DNA from: Sialis fuliginosa
Lineage: Eukaryota; Arthropoda; Insecta; Megaloptera; Sialidae
Length of the DNA: 64,000 nt
Assembly (NCBI GenBank): GCA_961205875.1
Contig: OY540822.1
Coordinates: forward strand, 11,162,501 to 11,226,500
Direction: 5' to 3'
The number at the start of each line of letters is the position of its first letter. The stretch's first letter is position 1. Position numbers and translations under genes: made by a program. The notes beneath the pieces were generated by a model, which was not told where the DNA came from, ran no database searches, and saw only the letters and a program-made list of their open reading frames with translations. This document shows positions 23,737 to 36,460 of the stretch, in pieces.

Positions 23737-26700
23737 GTACAAACATCTTATGTATCTACCAATATGAATTATGTTTAAGCTTCAAAAAGTTGTGGAAAAA
23801 ACCAGACCCAAGAAAAAATGAAACCGGCAGCTGAAAATGCACCTTCTAATGAACAATTTTCTGTTATTCAACAATATGAAAATTGTAAGTATAATACCTG
23901 GTGTTATAAAACAGATTATAGAAATAATAACATTTTTCAGACTATTTTATCCAAGTGGAAGATATCAACCATCTAAAACAAAACAAAACCGTAATTATAA
24001 TAGATACAAGAACAAAAGAACTGTACGATAATGCTCATTTGAAAGATTTACGCAATATTAACATACCTATTGAAACTTTCCCTCCAGGGTAAGGTTCCTT
24101 AATACATATTTGTGTATTATTAATTTGTATTTTATTAAACGATTTGTATCTTTCTAGCTTATCTGCACAGTCATTATTGGATATGTTATCCGGCGAAGAA
24201 AATGAGATATGGCGAAAAAGAGCAGATTACGATTATATTATCTTATTAGGGCTTAATGACAATACAAAAACTGTAACACACTCTGTGAAAACCATGTTCG
24301 AAATTATAACACAAGTATGTTAAAAGTTATATTATAATAATAATAAAATCAATAGAGTAATTATATTATTTTGCATTTCAGTGGGACCCAAACACGACTT
24401 ATAAAAGTACACCTGTTATAATTAATGGTGGATATGAACGTGTTAGTTTTGTTTTTCCGGCAATGTGTACAGCAGTTAGGTCTGCAGTCAAAACTTGGAT
24501 ATCTCCTGAGAAAATGATTAACTTAGGTAAATGTTTTTTTTTTGTTTTCTAATATTTGAATTTTTAATACAAATAAGTAGATTATCATTATACATATTGA
24601 CGGTGTCCAGTTCAATATGCTTTAAAAACGGGAATATTTGTATATTCATAAACGGGAGTGTTATATTGAAGTTTCATTGTACTTGTATTTTATTTAATTT
24701 CAGATCAAATCCAGTATCCGAATTTAGATGCAGACGGTGAAACTGTTGATGAGGAAGAACAGGTACCCGTTCCAAAGTTTGATCGGTCATTAAAGGTACT
24801 TATTGTTTATTATATATATTTTGATTCTATGTTTTCTGTACCATATATTTTTTCCATTTATTCGTTTATTTTATGAATTATTCAATTATGTTATGAATTG
24901 TCAATTAAATATGTTATTTTTTAGCCGGATACAAAGAAAACGGTTATGGAGATAGCTCATGAACCTGAAGATTCTGAAGAAACTGAAGAACTTCTGCATC
25001 CTCAACCAGTAGAGATTAAAAAAGTTCCGATTGTACTCATTGAAAAGGTAACGATTTACTATTATGTAAAATTTCATTAATCCATTGATTGAAACACAAA
25101 CTTGTTTTCAATTATCTATTTATGAATCTGAATCAAAATCTATAAAAAAACTATTTATTTATTGTTATTTTACATTTCAGTACATACCTCCAACCATTCC
25201 TAAAGTTCCCAAAGTAAATAGAGACACGAAGCCACGTTCTAAGAGATTACGGGAACTGAGAAGTCGACGAGATGAAGAGGTAAATAAATATATAGATTAG
25301 GTTACATTACATGAAACTATTCGAACAATTTCAAGGACTCCATAGAATATACAAATGGAGCAATAGCCTGTTAGTATTGTTTATATATTGTAGAAATTCC
25401 AAACGCATGTCTTGTCTACAATATTAATAAAACATCCAGTTAGGCAATACATTATTCTTCTATTGACATCGTAAGTTAGATTAGTTCATTTGGTAATATT
25501 TTAAGATTAACTTGTCTTAAAAAAATAGTAATTTAACTGATTATCGTTAATGTTTATTATGAATTGATTTTTGTTATGTCGATAATATTATATTTATTAT
25601 GACTTTGAAAAAGATATGGAAAGTATTTAGAATCAATTTGGTTTCGTTTTTTATTTGTGTAGGTAACTATATAATAATAACACTCTTGGAAAATGCCAAA
25701 CAAATATTGAAGTCAAAGTGTTAATTGTTTACAGAAATTAGTAATAAAGTAATGAAATTTAAAAACAAAGTTTGATAATTAATATTAATAATCTAACTAT
25801 CAAATTTAGTCAGTTTGGTTAAAATGTTTACTGATTTTAGGGGAACTTTACTGGCTTTATCAACATTGGCAATAACTGCTATCAAAATGCAGTTATCCAA
25901 ATACTCATGCATAACAAAGATATTCGAGAATTCTTGGAGTCAGTTGTTATAAGAGAGTTTTCAAGCCGGAATACTGTGGTAGGCTCAATTGTAGAATTGT
26001 ATGACATTGTATCGAAAAAAAATAGGGATCCAGTTGATTGTGCAAATCTACGGGTGAGTCTTTTTAATGCAGTGATTCATAAAACATATCTGTAATTGAA
26101 TTTATTGCAGAAAGTGATGACTTTAAGGAACCATATTTTCGACGGGAAGACTCAAGAAGATGCTCACGAGTTCTTGATTTATTTACTTAACTATATTCAT
26201 GAAGAAGTGTCAGTGCCCATCACGGTATCCATGGACCGTCTAAAAGGCGCTGATAAAGAGATGGCTCTTTACACTAGAGGCCAAACAAGCTTTATTTATG
26301 AATTATTTTATGGACAATTATCAACAAAAATTTGCTGCACTCAGTGCGGTTTCGCAAACGAGTCTTATAGTTTACTCGGATGCCTGTCTCTTGAAATTTT
26401 ATCTAATACAGATACACTTGATGTAAGTACAACATATTTTATGTATAAATTTTAGTATAATACAGAATTTGTTAGAAATTTCTTTACGTTTGCGAAACAG
26501 AGGGGTATGGACACCGTGAAATGTTGTTTGACTTGGGCCCCATTGATACTCTCAGGGCCTGTAATGTTGTACTTCCATCAAGTAATATTTATTTAATATT
26601 TGTTTAGCATTCATTACAAACACACTTTTCAAGTGAAGAAGTAACGGATTTCAAGTGTTCAAGTTGTAAGTGTTATACAACTATCATCAAGCAATCTTTG

Positions 26701-27347
26701 GTCCATCGGTGTCCGATTCACATGATGATTCATTTGAAACGGTAATTTATTATTTTTTAGCAACAAATTGATTCGATTTGATCTGTTATATATATCATAA
26801 ATTTATTAAAGATTCAGAGGATGTGGCAATGAAATATGGAAAAATAACAAAGCAGTGTTGTTTCCGAAGAAATTAAAATTTACACACTGTATTAACAATG
26901 ACGAAAATTTTATATTAACGGCTATAATTACTCATCATGGTGTGTTGAACCAAGGACATTATAAATCTTATGTCTTCACAGGCCGCTGGTAAGTATATGC
27001 TAATATTTTTGTTTAAAATTAATATTTACAAAGTTAATTAAATTGTTTTGATGGGTATTTCTGGAGCTGATACCAAATACTTCTAGAAACTATTTAAATA
27101 TACTAAAATATAGCTTTGGCTTTAACCATTAAACGATTCATATAAATGATTTGAAATTAATATATAATAATTATAATATAACCAACATTTTGAGACTATT
27201 CCGAAGATTGTGCCATATTTTTAATATTAAATTTTTTTCTTTAGCTGGACATTATTCGATGATCAAAATGTTTATAATATTGGGGAACTGGACATCAACC
27301 AGCAGCTTCAACAGGATGCTTACGTTCTCTTTTATAGGAAAGTTTGA
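23218..27347 (+). CDS. Usp8: USP8-like ubiquitin-specific protease
   Basis: USP8/UBPY removes ubiquitin from endocytosed receptors and ESCRT components at endosomes. Exons: 23218-23226, 23345-23418, 23484-23704, 23780-23884, 23941-24088, 24158-24314, 24382-24526, 24704-24795, 24925-25047, 25181-25279, 25841-26053, 26111-26422, 26608-26741, 26812-26988, 27245-27347. This gives 703 aa, shorter than human (1118). Order: N-terminal MIT/USP8-dimer helices (about 10-115), a rhodanese-like domain (about 137-286, IIIDTRTKELYDNAHL) without the catalytic Cys loop, an acidic/basic linker, then the USP domain from 392. The USP domain has Cys404 in NIGNNCYQN, QEDAHEFL, Zn pairs CTQCG and CSSC, His660 in NQGHYKSY and DAYVLFYR, so it looks active. 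The first exon is only nine bases (Met-Thr-Lys), making the start less certain than the rest. Confidence 0.92.
23707..23736. repeat. (ATT)n microsatellite in USP8 intron 3
   Basis: Ten uninterrupted ATT units begin three bases after the exon 3 donor site. It is likely length-variable between individuals. Confidence 0.95.
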
Positions 27348-30010
27348 AGAACTAGTCTTTTAGTTTTTTTGTTTGTAAATTTCCTATATTTAAAATTAAT
27401 AATTGTTTAATTTAAATCTAAAAGCAATATTCAGATTGCCATTTTCGTTTTATTAATTGTTAATTGTTTATGAAATACATATCTTTTATTATTTTAAGTT
27501 AAATTTAAAAATACCAACTTATTTGTAGTATTTTAAAATGAGTGATAAAATTTATTTCTAAAATAAATGGGCCATGAATTTTTTGGGTCACAATGTGAGT
27601 GAGCGATTTTAAAATTTTGTACCCAACTAGTTTTTATAATTGATTTATAAGATATGAAGATAGGGTAAATACTTTACGGTGCTTTAATTATTTAAAATGT
27701 ATTTAAAGTAAAGGTTATGAACAATTATAAGAATTCTAGATTTTCAGTTTGACATTCTTTCAATACGGTGCTGAAATATAATATTGAATCAAAATCAACA
27801 GCAATTGGTGACTAGTTTAATATAATGCTGTTGAAAATTCACTAAGTATATATAAACGTTGTCCGTTTTTATTTGCAGGCCCCAAATAATAAAATATTGA
27901 TGTTTTATGTAAACTATATAATACCTTGCTGTATAACAGAGATACAGTCTGTTTAATAAGAGCGTTGCTAAGGAAAACTTACGTAATTTGAAAACTTAGT
28001 AGAAACAATCGTCACCTATTGCGTATCATATAGAAAGACTCAGTTATTGTTCTACTTTTGCGTATTTAATGATAAAAAAATGAAAATATAAATTGCTATT
28101 TAGGGAATGTGATATTTCTGATGAAGTCCCTCTTTGGATAGGAAGTACTGTTAGATAAATGTTTGGGGCTGCTGGGCTTTAGTGGAAAACATGCTTTGAA
28201 GATGTGGGGGGAAATAAATGATAGAGTAGTAATATATGTGTAATTTTTTTCATTTGGTTTTTGAGTTATTCCTGACACGTTCTTATTAAACGTACTGTAG
28301 TACATTTTAACACATTAATCACCATGAGACGTCTGTAAACTATAATAAATGTTACCTGTTATTTAATTGTAATATGTGAATTCACCATATTTTGATTTTT
28401 TATGATAAACAGGTGTGTCAGACATATAAAAGTTTAAATGATATAATTATATATTAATGTGATTTTAAAAATCATCTTTCCCGTTTTCATTTTATTACAT
28501 CCTTTGAACTTTTTTATGTTGGTAATGATCTCGAACTTGGCGTGTTCAGTTAAAATAATTTATTACATATGTGGTTATATACAGTTTTCACATATCTTTA
28601 TATTGCGCAAAGTTATGTGAAGGACTATACTATTATATTATTCTTGAACATGTCATTATTATAATAAAATATAACTCGCATGGCTGTGATCACAGTTAAT
28701 TTAAGACTAAAACCTAATTATAAAATAAAGTAATAATTTATAAATTTAAATATTTTCTTGTTTAGTCATGACATAGCTACTGGCAGAAAGAGTTAATTAA
28801 ATTTTTTCAGTGATCAAAAAACAACTAAATGTAACCTCCCTCCCTAGCGAAATCGGTTACACATATATTATAGACCAATAACGTTATGAAGATTCCTAAA
28901 TAATCACTTACATTAATTCTAATGTGAAAAATAATATTTGGTTGGTACAAGTTTGTTTATTGGATTGTAAAGAACATTTGTGCATATAGAAAAACATTAC
29001 ACAATTGTTTAAACAATTTATAAACTAAAATGATGTTATTTATAAAAACAAACAAAATTAAAAATCGAAAACTCGAAAATTTGTTGTTTTCACCCTAATT
29101 TGGAGGTGAAAATTTAAGAAATTAACTACACAGGTAAATCATTTTTACATTTTTGTTTATAATAAATCGAAAAATGCATAAAAAGCTTCTAATTAACTTA
29201 ACATTAAAAAATTCAGTATTCGTTTTTGATAATATGCTCTCGTAGACTTTTTGATAGGAAATTTTGTGATCTAAAAAAAAGGTTTTGAGGTATTTTTTCG
29301 TATATTACTTAATTCTCGCTATGTAAACCATAACAGGTAAAAAAAAATGCTATTCATGTAACTTTGACAATTGTTTAAACAATTTTGCAATGTTTCACAT
29401 ATGTATGTACAAATGTTCTTTATGACTCAATGAACAAACTTGCATCAACCAATTTTTTTTCACATAAGAATTAATGCAAGTGATTTTTACAGTTGCACTG
29501 GTCTATTAATCGTATTGCTACATAGTAAACTGAAAACTGTTTTTTTTTTTTAAATTGAACTCGTATAAAGGTAAATAGATGTAGGTAAGACAATCTATTG
29601 TTGAAAACAATACTTATTTTGTGTATTATTATATAATTAAATAACATTATAAAATGTTCAGTAATTGTCATCATATTTAATTAAATTTATTTTTATTAAT
29701 TGTATGATTAATAAATAAATATCGAATATTTATATATTTTCTATCATTTATATTCCATAAAATTTTAGAATTAAAAATCACATTCGATAAATATATTATA
29801 TAAATATATAATTCCCTGAATTTCTGTTATAAAAGTTTTAGAACCGCTATTTAACACCTTTGTATAGTGGGGGTATAATTTTGAACATTTGACACGATAT
29901 CTAAATGTCACATGGTTAGGGGTAGTTTGTTAATTTAAACTATAAACAAACATTGATTAATAATAGTAAATAAATAGTTATTGTGTGTTATAAATATATA
30001 CTCGTGCATA
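27348..30010. other. Intergenic DNA between USP8-like and zinc-finger genes
   Basis: This is AT-rich with no exon chain. It holds the USP8 3' UTR near its start and the 584 bp inverted-repeat element at 28902-29485. The predicted ORFs are low-complexity and lack splice context. Confidence 0.6.
28902..29485. mobile_element. MITE-like element with ~110 bp terminal inverted repeats
   Basis: The left arm begins AATCACTTACATTAATTCTA and the right arm reads as its reverse complement with few changes. Shared blocks include AAAGAACATTTGT, CAAGTTTGTT and the palindrome AATTGTTTAAACAATT. The inner ~360 bp is unique and has no ORF. No target-site duplication was clear. Confidence 0.8.
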
Positions 30011-32358
30011 ATGAAGCCAAGCAATTTAAATGTAAGTGTATATTGTCATAATAAAGTGATATTTATTTTTCTTATAAATGTATTTTTTATGTTCTAGGAT
30101 TTTTCAGTAGACTCAAAAATAAAAATTTTATTGGGAAGAAATACCGGCGTATATTATCCTTCAAATCATAACTGTGGCATTAAGGAGGATGGCGAAATCA
30201 TTTATGCGTGTATAGGTTGTGGAAGCACGTAAGTTGTTACGATGTTAATATAAACTTAAACAAACATATTATTGCTATTTTTTTTTTTAGTTTTCGTTCA
30301 TCTCATTCTTTAGAAATGCACATTATGGCTCCAATTTACTTAATAACACTGAATTGTTGTTATTGTAAAAAGGAAATGAAATTCTTTAATCGCTGTGAAT
30401 TGGTACATCACATGCAAATGCACGGTAACTATACCATAATAACATTAAATAATGTAACAGTTGGTCCACTCGAGATGAAGTTTATGCGTACCTTTGCACA
30501 GGAAAAACTAAATATGGATGATTGTAAATACATTTACAGAAAGCTACTACCTAATGACAGTATACGTAATAGACTTCTCATTAAGTATTTTTATATTTTG
30601 AACGAACAATTGTTTAAAGAGAAAGGGTTTATAGCAGTTTTACCAACGATTATTGATGAAAAAGCTAAAATACGGAAATATCCAGCAACTACTAAAAATA
30701 ATATAATACCGGTTTTATTCCCTGCATTACGATCTAGTTATATGATGTCTGACAAAAATTTGTTTGAGATTGATAATATAGGCGTAGATTTAAAAGTATA
30801 TAAAAAATTATCACCAAACATGAATTTAGAATTGAATCCATCGAGGGTACGCACTTGCCATGAATGTGAAGAAGTTGTGACCAATATGCGAAAGCATATT
30901 GCTAAGGATGATAAAATAAGAGATCCTGCATTACGGTGCACTGTCTGTGGACTGATATGTGTGACTCGGTGCCAGTTAGAGGCGCACACCAGAATTCACT
31001 TTGCCCAGCCACCGTACGTGTGCCCCGATTGTGGTGGCCGATTTGATAGCTATAGTGAGATGGGATTTCACTTGGACTGGAGCTGCTTACACAAGTATAA
31101 AGTGCTTAAGATTATGTGTCCGGCGCAGTCATGCAATAAAGAGTATAGCCTCAGGAAAAACTTAGACCAACATGTTTTCTATCAGCATGTCCAAAAAATA
31201 TCCTCATGTTTAACCTGTAACGTTTGTCTTCTGAATGAAGATCACGTTATAAGTGAGGAATGTAATATAGAAGAACAGTATTGGTGTGGCATTTGTAATG
31301 TAATGTTTAAAGATTTTTTGGAACATGTGAAAATCCACCAGATAAAGTATATGTTCGGGTACAGCTGCTGTTTTTGTAAGAAGCAATTTAGAACGAGAGA
31401 GAAGTTTGCAAAACATTTTATATCCTGTCCAAAGTCAAGTCAATACAAACCTAGATGTCGATTTTGTGATATGTTTCTGTTTGGGACAACTTATCCTACA
31501 TGTGGATCGTGTGCTTTCAGATTAGATAAGCGTAATTTGTATGTCGTGTCGCCTGTAAGTGAGGCTCATTGGATGGAAGAAGATTATGTTCTATTCAAGC
31601 TAAAGGACGTAGACCTAACTGATGACACTGTAATAAATTTGTCACAGACTATAGTGATTTCTGATGATGAAACCGATAATGAAACCACTGATCCAACACT
31701 GGTTTTAGAAAAAAACAAAACTGTAAATAGTGATGATATAACTGAGAATGCATCTGGTTTAAATAGTGCTTCAACTAAAATTTTAGATAATATAAAAATT
31801 GAGAAGCGAAGTAGAGAAGATATGACTGAGGATATTTCTGATATAAACAATAGTACAACAATTGTAGATGATGTTAAAATTGAGAAGAGAAGTAGAACAG
31901 ATTCGATTGAGTTAGATTTTTATGACAGTGAAATGAATGAAATTGATGAAGACATTGAAGGTTTATTTGTATGCGCTGTTTGCAATTTCAAATACTATAA
32001 TAAAGATAAGTTTTTCGATCATATAGTTACTCATCGCATTGACAGTACGCATTATCAGTGCATGGAATGTGGTTTGTGCTTCGCTGTAAAGCCATCTTTG
32101 GGAAAACATTTGGCTGCATTGCACGACATCCTAGATAGTGAAGAGTACATAAACTCTCACAATTGCTTTGATGAGAAAGCTGTAAACGCTCTCCGTATGA
32201 GTTACTTAAATCCGACGGTGCAAAACGATTCTGTCTCGCAGAACCAGTGCAAAGTCTGTATGAAGATATTCGATTCAGAAGTAGAGTTACAATGCCATCG
32301 TCGTGTCCACGGAATGTATTTCATTACATCGACACAATTAAATAAGGCATCACCTTAA
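30011..32358 (+). CDS. C2H2 zinc-finger protein with SUMO-related motifs
   Basis: This is a probable nuclear DNA-binding protein; I do not recognise a specific orthologue. Exons: 30011-30031, 30098-30228, 30291-32358, giving 739 aa with frame kept. About ten C2H2-like fingers are visible. The first spans the exon 2/3 junction (CIGCGSTF). A central group includes CTVCG, CPDCGGRF, CGICN and CCFCKKQF, and three lie at the C-terminus (CAVCNF, CMECGLCF, CKVCMKIF). Several have irregular spacing. Between the blocks is an acidic linker with a hydrophobic-acidic stretch near residue 504 (TIVISDDETD) and two psi-K-x-E sites near 552 (IKIE) and 578 (VKIE), each followed by KRSR. That pattern suggests SUMO binding and modification. 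The start follows the only short upstream ATG exon with a good donor. Confidence 0.85.
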
Positions 32359-32743
32359 ATGTCTAATTACCATTTCAGAATAATTTTGATGTTTCTTGTC
32401 AGATTGAAAAGTGATAATTTACTAGTTTTCTGCATTTTATTGTTATTATTAAGTTTGATTTAATTAATTGCACTTTAGAAATTGGATTTTCCTTTAATAT
32501 CAAAATACAATGTGTCATATAAATACACCTTTTTCAGTAGGTAGAAAATAATTTGAGACTCCCTCTTAAACAAATTTTGTCTGAAAAAAAGAAAGTTGTC
32601 TTTCAAAAATTATTTTTCTAAAAAACAGACGAAAATATCTCTATTGTTAGGGGGTTCTCTTTTGAGTTGGGGTCCCCCTTTTATGTCAGCAGGCCTTAGT
32701 TACTTGCCTGCTGTATAATGCCCCATTGACACTAGCATTTTAT

Positions 32744-32770
32744 TTAGGGTGGGGTGGGGTGGGATGGGGG
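32744..32770 (+). repeat. G-rich run (four or more G-tracts)
   Basis: GGGTGGGGTGGGGTGGGATGGGGG has five G-tracts separated by one or two bases, which fits the G-quadruplex pattern on the plus strand. It lies just left of a TTAA-flanked element. Confidence 0.7.
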
Positions 32771-32779
32771 TGATTTTAA

Positions 32780-32891
32780 CAGGTTGACTGTCATGGCTGT
32801 ATAGTATATGAATAATTGAGAATATGATTCTAATTATTTTCTATTTGGCATCTGAGATATTTTTTATGATTTATTTATGGCAGTCAACCTG
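32780..32891. mobile_element. Short piggyBac-like MITE (112 bp)
   Basis: CAGGTTGACTGTCA at the left mirrors TGGCAGTCAACCTG at the right with one mismatch. TTAA flanks both ends (32776-32779 and 32892-32895). TTAA duplication is the piggyBac signature. There is no coding capacity. Confidence 0.75.
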
Positions 32892-33191
32892 TTAAATGAA
32901 GATATTGATCCAATTGTCATAACCTGCATTTCTATTTGTATTAAATACATAGTTTATTTTTTATTATCTATAGAATAAGTATATAAAGTTTATTTATATA
33001 ATTCCAAATATAAATACATTTTTAGATTAATTTGTTTATTTCTAAAATCAAAATTTATTTATATTAATCATTATTCTATTATAAACAGCTTGTAATTCTA
33101 GGATCGAGGGACCAGTAAAATAAATTGACAGGAGTAAACTGGGATTTTTTTAATCATATATATTTTAAATTGTTATTATAATTATTATTTC

Positions 33192-33536
33192 TAGAGGTGT
33201 ACTGGAATTCCGGCCGGAATTCACGTTGTAACGTCACTACTATTATATTTTAAATATAAATACATAGATTATTATCTTAAATTAATATAACATTATTTTA
33301 TGACATTTCTTTAAAAAAATACATTAATTTATAAAAGTAGTTCTACATAATCTGTAATTTTTACAGGTTCTTCAAGTTATTTGTATAGCATACGTTCTTT
33401 TCGATTGAATGTAATTACATTTCTAGTGTCAATAATAATATTATATAAAAATATTAATAATATAATAGTAGTGACGTTAAAATATTAACTTTAATTCTAC
33501 ATCTTGAGTTCCGGCCGGAATTTCGGTACACCTCTA
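33192..33536. mobile_element. hAT-type MITE (345 bp) with 8-bp target duplication
   Basis: The termini TAGAGGTGTAC are exact inverted copies, followed by a subterminal inverted repeat around TTCCGGCCGGAA. ATTATTTC is present on both flanks (33184-33191 and 33537-33544). The inside is AT-rich and itself partly inverted (ACGTCACTACTATTATAT against ATATAATAGTAGTGACGT). A decayed relative without ends lies at 58297-58576. Confidence 0.95.
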
Positions 33537-34245
33537 ATTATTTCTATGGAGTAATTTTTGACCTAGAATTACAGGCTTTTTAGGAGGCTGGTTACCAAAA
33601 CAAAAATAGTTAAATCTATGTTAAAACATTATTGTAATTAAAACTATCATAACAAAATATTATAATATATATAATACTATGAATTTTTATGAATTATCAT
33701 ACAAAAAATAAAATTTTTCCTTTGTCTTGTTTCAAAAATGTTAATGAAAAACTTTAGAAAATCGGTGGTTTTAGAAGTTGTTTAGCTTCCACACATAAGA
33801 TGTATGTGTGTTTATATCGCTACAATACAAGTACTTACCAACAATTTCAGTGCAAACTAAATATATTAGAAAAAATGTTCAACCCTTCAAAAGATTGTAA
33901 CGAACCTCCTTCAAGTAGTTATTAAATATGTTAAAAAGGGTTTCGTTTATTTATATCTATGTAGTGCTCTACTTAATTCTCAGTTTTGTAAAAAATAATT
34001 GACGATAGTTTGAGATAGAGGCAAAATTATCAAGTCAATGAGAGTTACAAGTATTCTATCCAGGCACATTTATAAAATGTTTAATTCAAATATATTTTGT
34101 TAGAATTAAATAGTTTCTTGTCATTTAAAGACTGTTACTTTAAGGACATGTTTGTTATAAAAAAAAATACAAAATAAAACCAAAAAAATCAATGTGTTTA
34201 TTGATTACTAAAAAAAAGTACAAGTATTTAATTATTTCCTTTAAA

Positions 34246-35368
34246 TCAAGAAAAGTTTTTATTTTTCCTTTTTTCCTGTATTTTTGCTGCTGCTTTACGT
34301 TTCATTATTTGCAACCGTTTATCAGCACTTATAATGTTTATATTTGGCACAACACCACGCATAGAATTGTTGCTATTTGACCCGCTAGAATTTGATCCAC
34401 TCATGTGCTGTAAGTGTGACGAGATTTTTGATGATAACGGAGATGCATTGCTCGATGAAGGTGATTTAGAACTGCTACTGCTACTACTTGATGTTTTTGA
34501 AGAACTGGATATTTTTATTGGCATATTTGATAAATCCCTAGATTTTGAAGAGCTGCTGTTACCTATTAAATAAAAATAAAGTCAAATAAATGTTTTTATT
34601 TAATTTATAAATAAATTCATTATTAATATATATTTACTTACTGTTATTTTTATCTGATAATTTTGAAGAAATAATATCATCAGCATCTGAATATTTTAAG
34701 GATGAAGATGAATATTTGGCTTGTTTTCTAGGCCGATACTGTAAATACGAAGCTCATAAAATACTACAATATTGTATTATGATATTATTAATCTTACCTT
34801 GCAATTATAACAAATCCAACTTAATTTAGGATCATTTAGTTCAAGATCACTAATATAAGGATCATGACAGTCTTGATGATATAATGCATGGCAATTATGA
34901 CATTCTATTAGCTGGTTTCCAGCCGATACATCCATTCCTCTAAAATCATTAAAGAACAATTAATACGTTTTTTTTTTATTGTTGATAATAAATTGATACA
35001 CTTACTTGCATGTGATACATGTCAGATCATCTTTCAATAATGTCATAACTAATTCGCTGTCGGTACTTTGAACAATATCAGCTTGCGATGAACATTTTCC
35101 TATTATATGTGTAAAATGTGATGATTTATTTTTCATACTGTCTCTGGACTCATCGAACTGTAAGATGGTATTATTAATTTTAATTACAATACTATTACGT
35201 ATTCAATTGTGAGGCGGTTACCTTTTTTGTAAGATTATCAAAAGCACGAGCATGTCCATATTTTTTAACTATACTGTCGATTAAAATTTGTTTCATTTCA
35301 GCTGCTGAACCATCTTCTTTAGAATGTAATAGCTCTAGTAAATGTGTAAAATTGCTGTCGATTTCCAT
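34246..35368 (-). CDS. IntS12: Integrator complex subunit 12 (PHD finger)
   Basis: INTS12 is a PHD-finger subunit of Integrator, which cleaves snRNA 3' ends and attenuates Pol II transcription. Exons in transcript order: 35368-35222, 35157-35006, 34939-34798, 34738-34642, 34562-34246. The product is 284 aa, shorter than the human protein (about 460). The N-terminal helix contains LLELLHSKEDGSA, the family's short conserved motif. The PHD finger at about residues 95-148 follows C4HC3: CITCKGM, QLIECHNCHALYHQDC and SWICYNC. It resembles the vertebrate finger closely, including GNQL, ECxxCHxLYHQDCH and NDPxLxW. The C-terminus is a long Ser-rich low-complexity tail ending in Lys/Arg. Intron 4 and exon 5 lie inside the Ser tract. 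All splice sites are canonical. Confidence 0.92.
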
Positions 35369-36460
35369 TTTGATTCAATATATTTTGGTATCTGAGTCCC
35401 TAGTTAAATTTTTCTTAACCTATAACTAGACTTCTGTCATCGAATGACATTTCGACACTCTCCACTAGAGGTCACTAGTAATTGCAAGAATGTCTTCCAA
35501 CAATGAGCATAAAATGTCATATGATTTTCAATTTGTATTGTTATAAGAATTTGTGTTGTTTTTTGAGTTTTAAAATTGCAAAAAGTAAAAGTGTGCAGTG
35601 ATGGAATAATTGGACTAATAAAAATATAACATATAACTATTCCTAAAAATTAGAATTATGTTTTCATATTACCAGTGTTTTTGATGTACTTTACTAAAAG
35701 AGCTGTAAGTACTAAACAATTTATCTAAATGATTTGAAAACCAGTAAAACTATATAGACTATATTATAAATATGTATTTAAAAACAACTCCGAGGTTTAT
35801 ATGATTTATAGTTTTAGAGTACTACATATGCTGCCATACAGTTGGCAGTACAAAAAAAAGTTTTCAATGAAAGATTCGTGTTTTTCACGTAAATAAGAAA
35901 ATGATGTTGATCTTCAAATATCCTTAAAAATCACGCTAAATGAACAAATAAATATTACTATTCGATTATCCCCTCACAACCAAATATTTTTTGGTTTAAA
36001 TATATTTATCACTTCAAATGCCCCACCCTGTATGCATGGAGTATATATTTTTTAAATTTATCATACAATTAATAAGCAGGTATTATAAAATGTCGCGCAC
36101 TCCCCTGTTTGATTTGGTTTCATCACCCTCTTTCCGGTTTGGGATTCCCTATTTTGCGTACAGTTAAATACACCTAATGAGGATTTATCCTTACATAGTT
36201 TAATTTTTGTCTTAAAGTCAAAGTTCACATTTGACATTGACGGAGAAAGATTAAAGAATAACAACAAAGCTTAATATTAAACTCATTTCGTTAATACTAA
36301 AATGTAATTTTTTTCGACTTATATTTTTTAATTATTCGACGTCAGCCTTTCTCAACATGTGGCTCCTCTGTAATGGTACCAGCAGTACTGTAGAAAAATG
36401 TTTTTTTTTATTGATCAAAAATTAACCCATGGTGTATAAAGTGTATATTATGTTAATTAA
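35369..36460. other. INTS12 upstream region and AT-rich DNA
   Basis: No divergent gene was found. GGCTCCTCTGTAATGGTACC at about 36360 sits next to CAGCCTTTCTCAAC, which resembles one terminus of a hAT-type element, but no matching second end was found. Confidence 0.5.

Larger units (their letters stand above)
32359..34245. other. Intergenic DNA between convergent zinc-finger gene and INTS12
   Basis: This contains the 3' UTRs of both genes, a G-rich run at 32744-32770, a TTAA-flanked short element at 32780-32891 and an intact hAT-type MITE at 33192-33536. No exon-like sequence was found. Confidence 0.6.

Noticed and set aside
30208-30290. Using the ATG at 30208 as the zinc-finger protein start
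   Set aside because: That reading runs through an intron with a clear GTAAGT donor and a T-rich AG acceptor; the spliced model completes a zinc finger across the junction.
34334-34573. Plus-strand ORF rich in Asp and Leu
   Set aside because: It is the antisense of the Ser-rich tail of INTS12 (poly-Ser codons read as Leu/Asp on the other strand).
36345-36460. Second small hAT element near 36.35 kb
   Set aside because: Only one end-like sequence was found; no inverted partner or 8-bp duplication.
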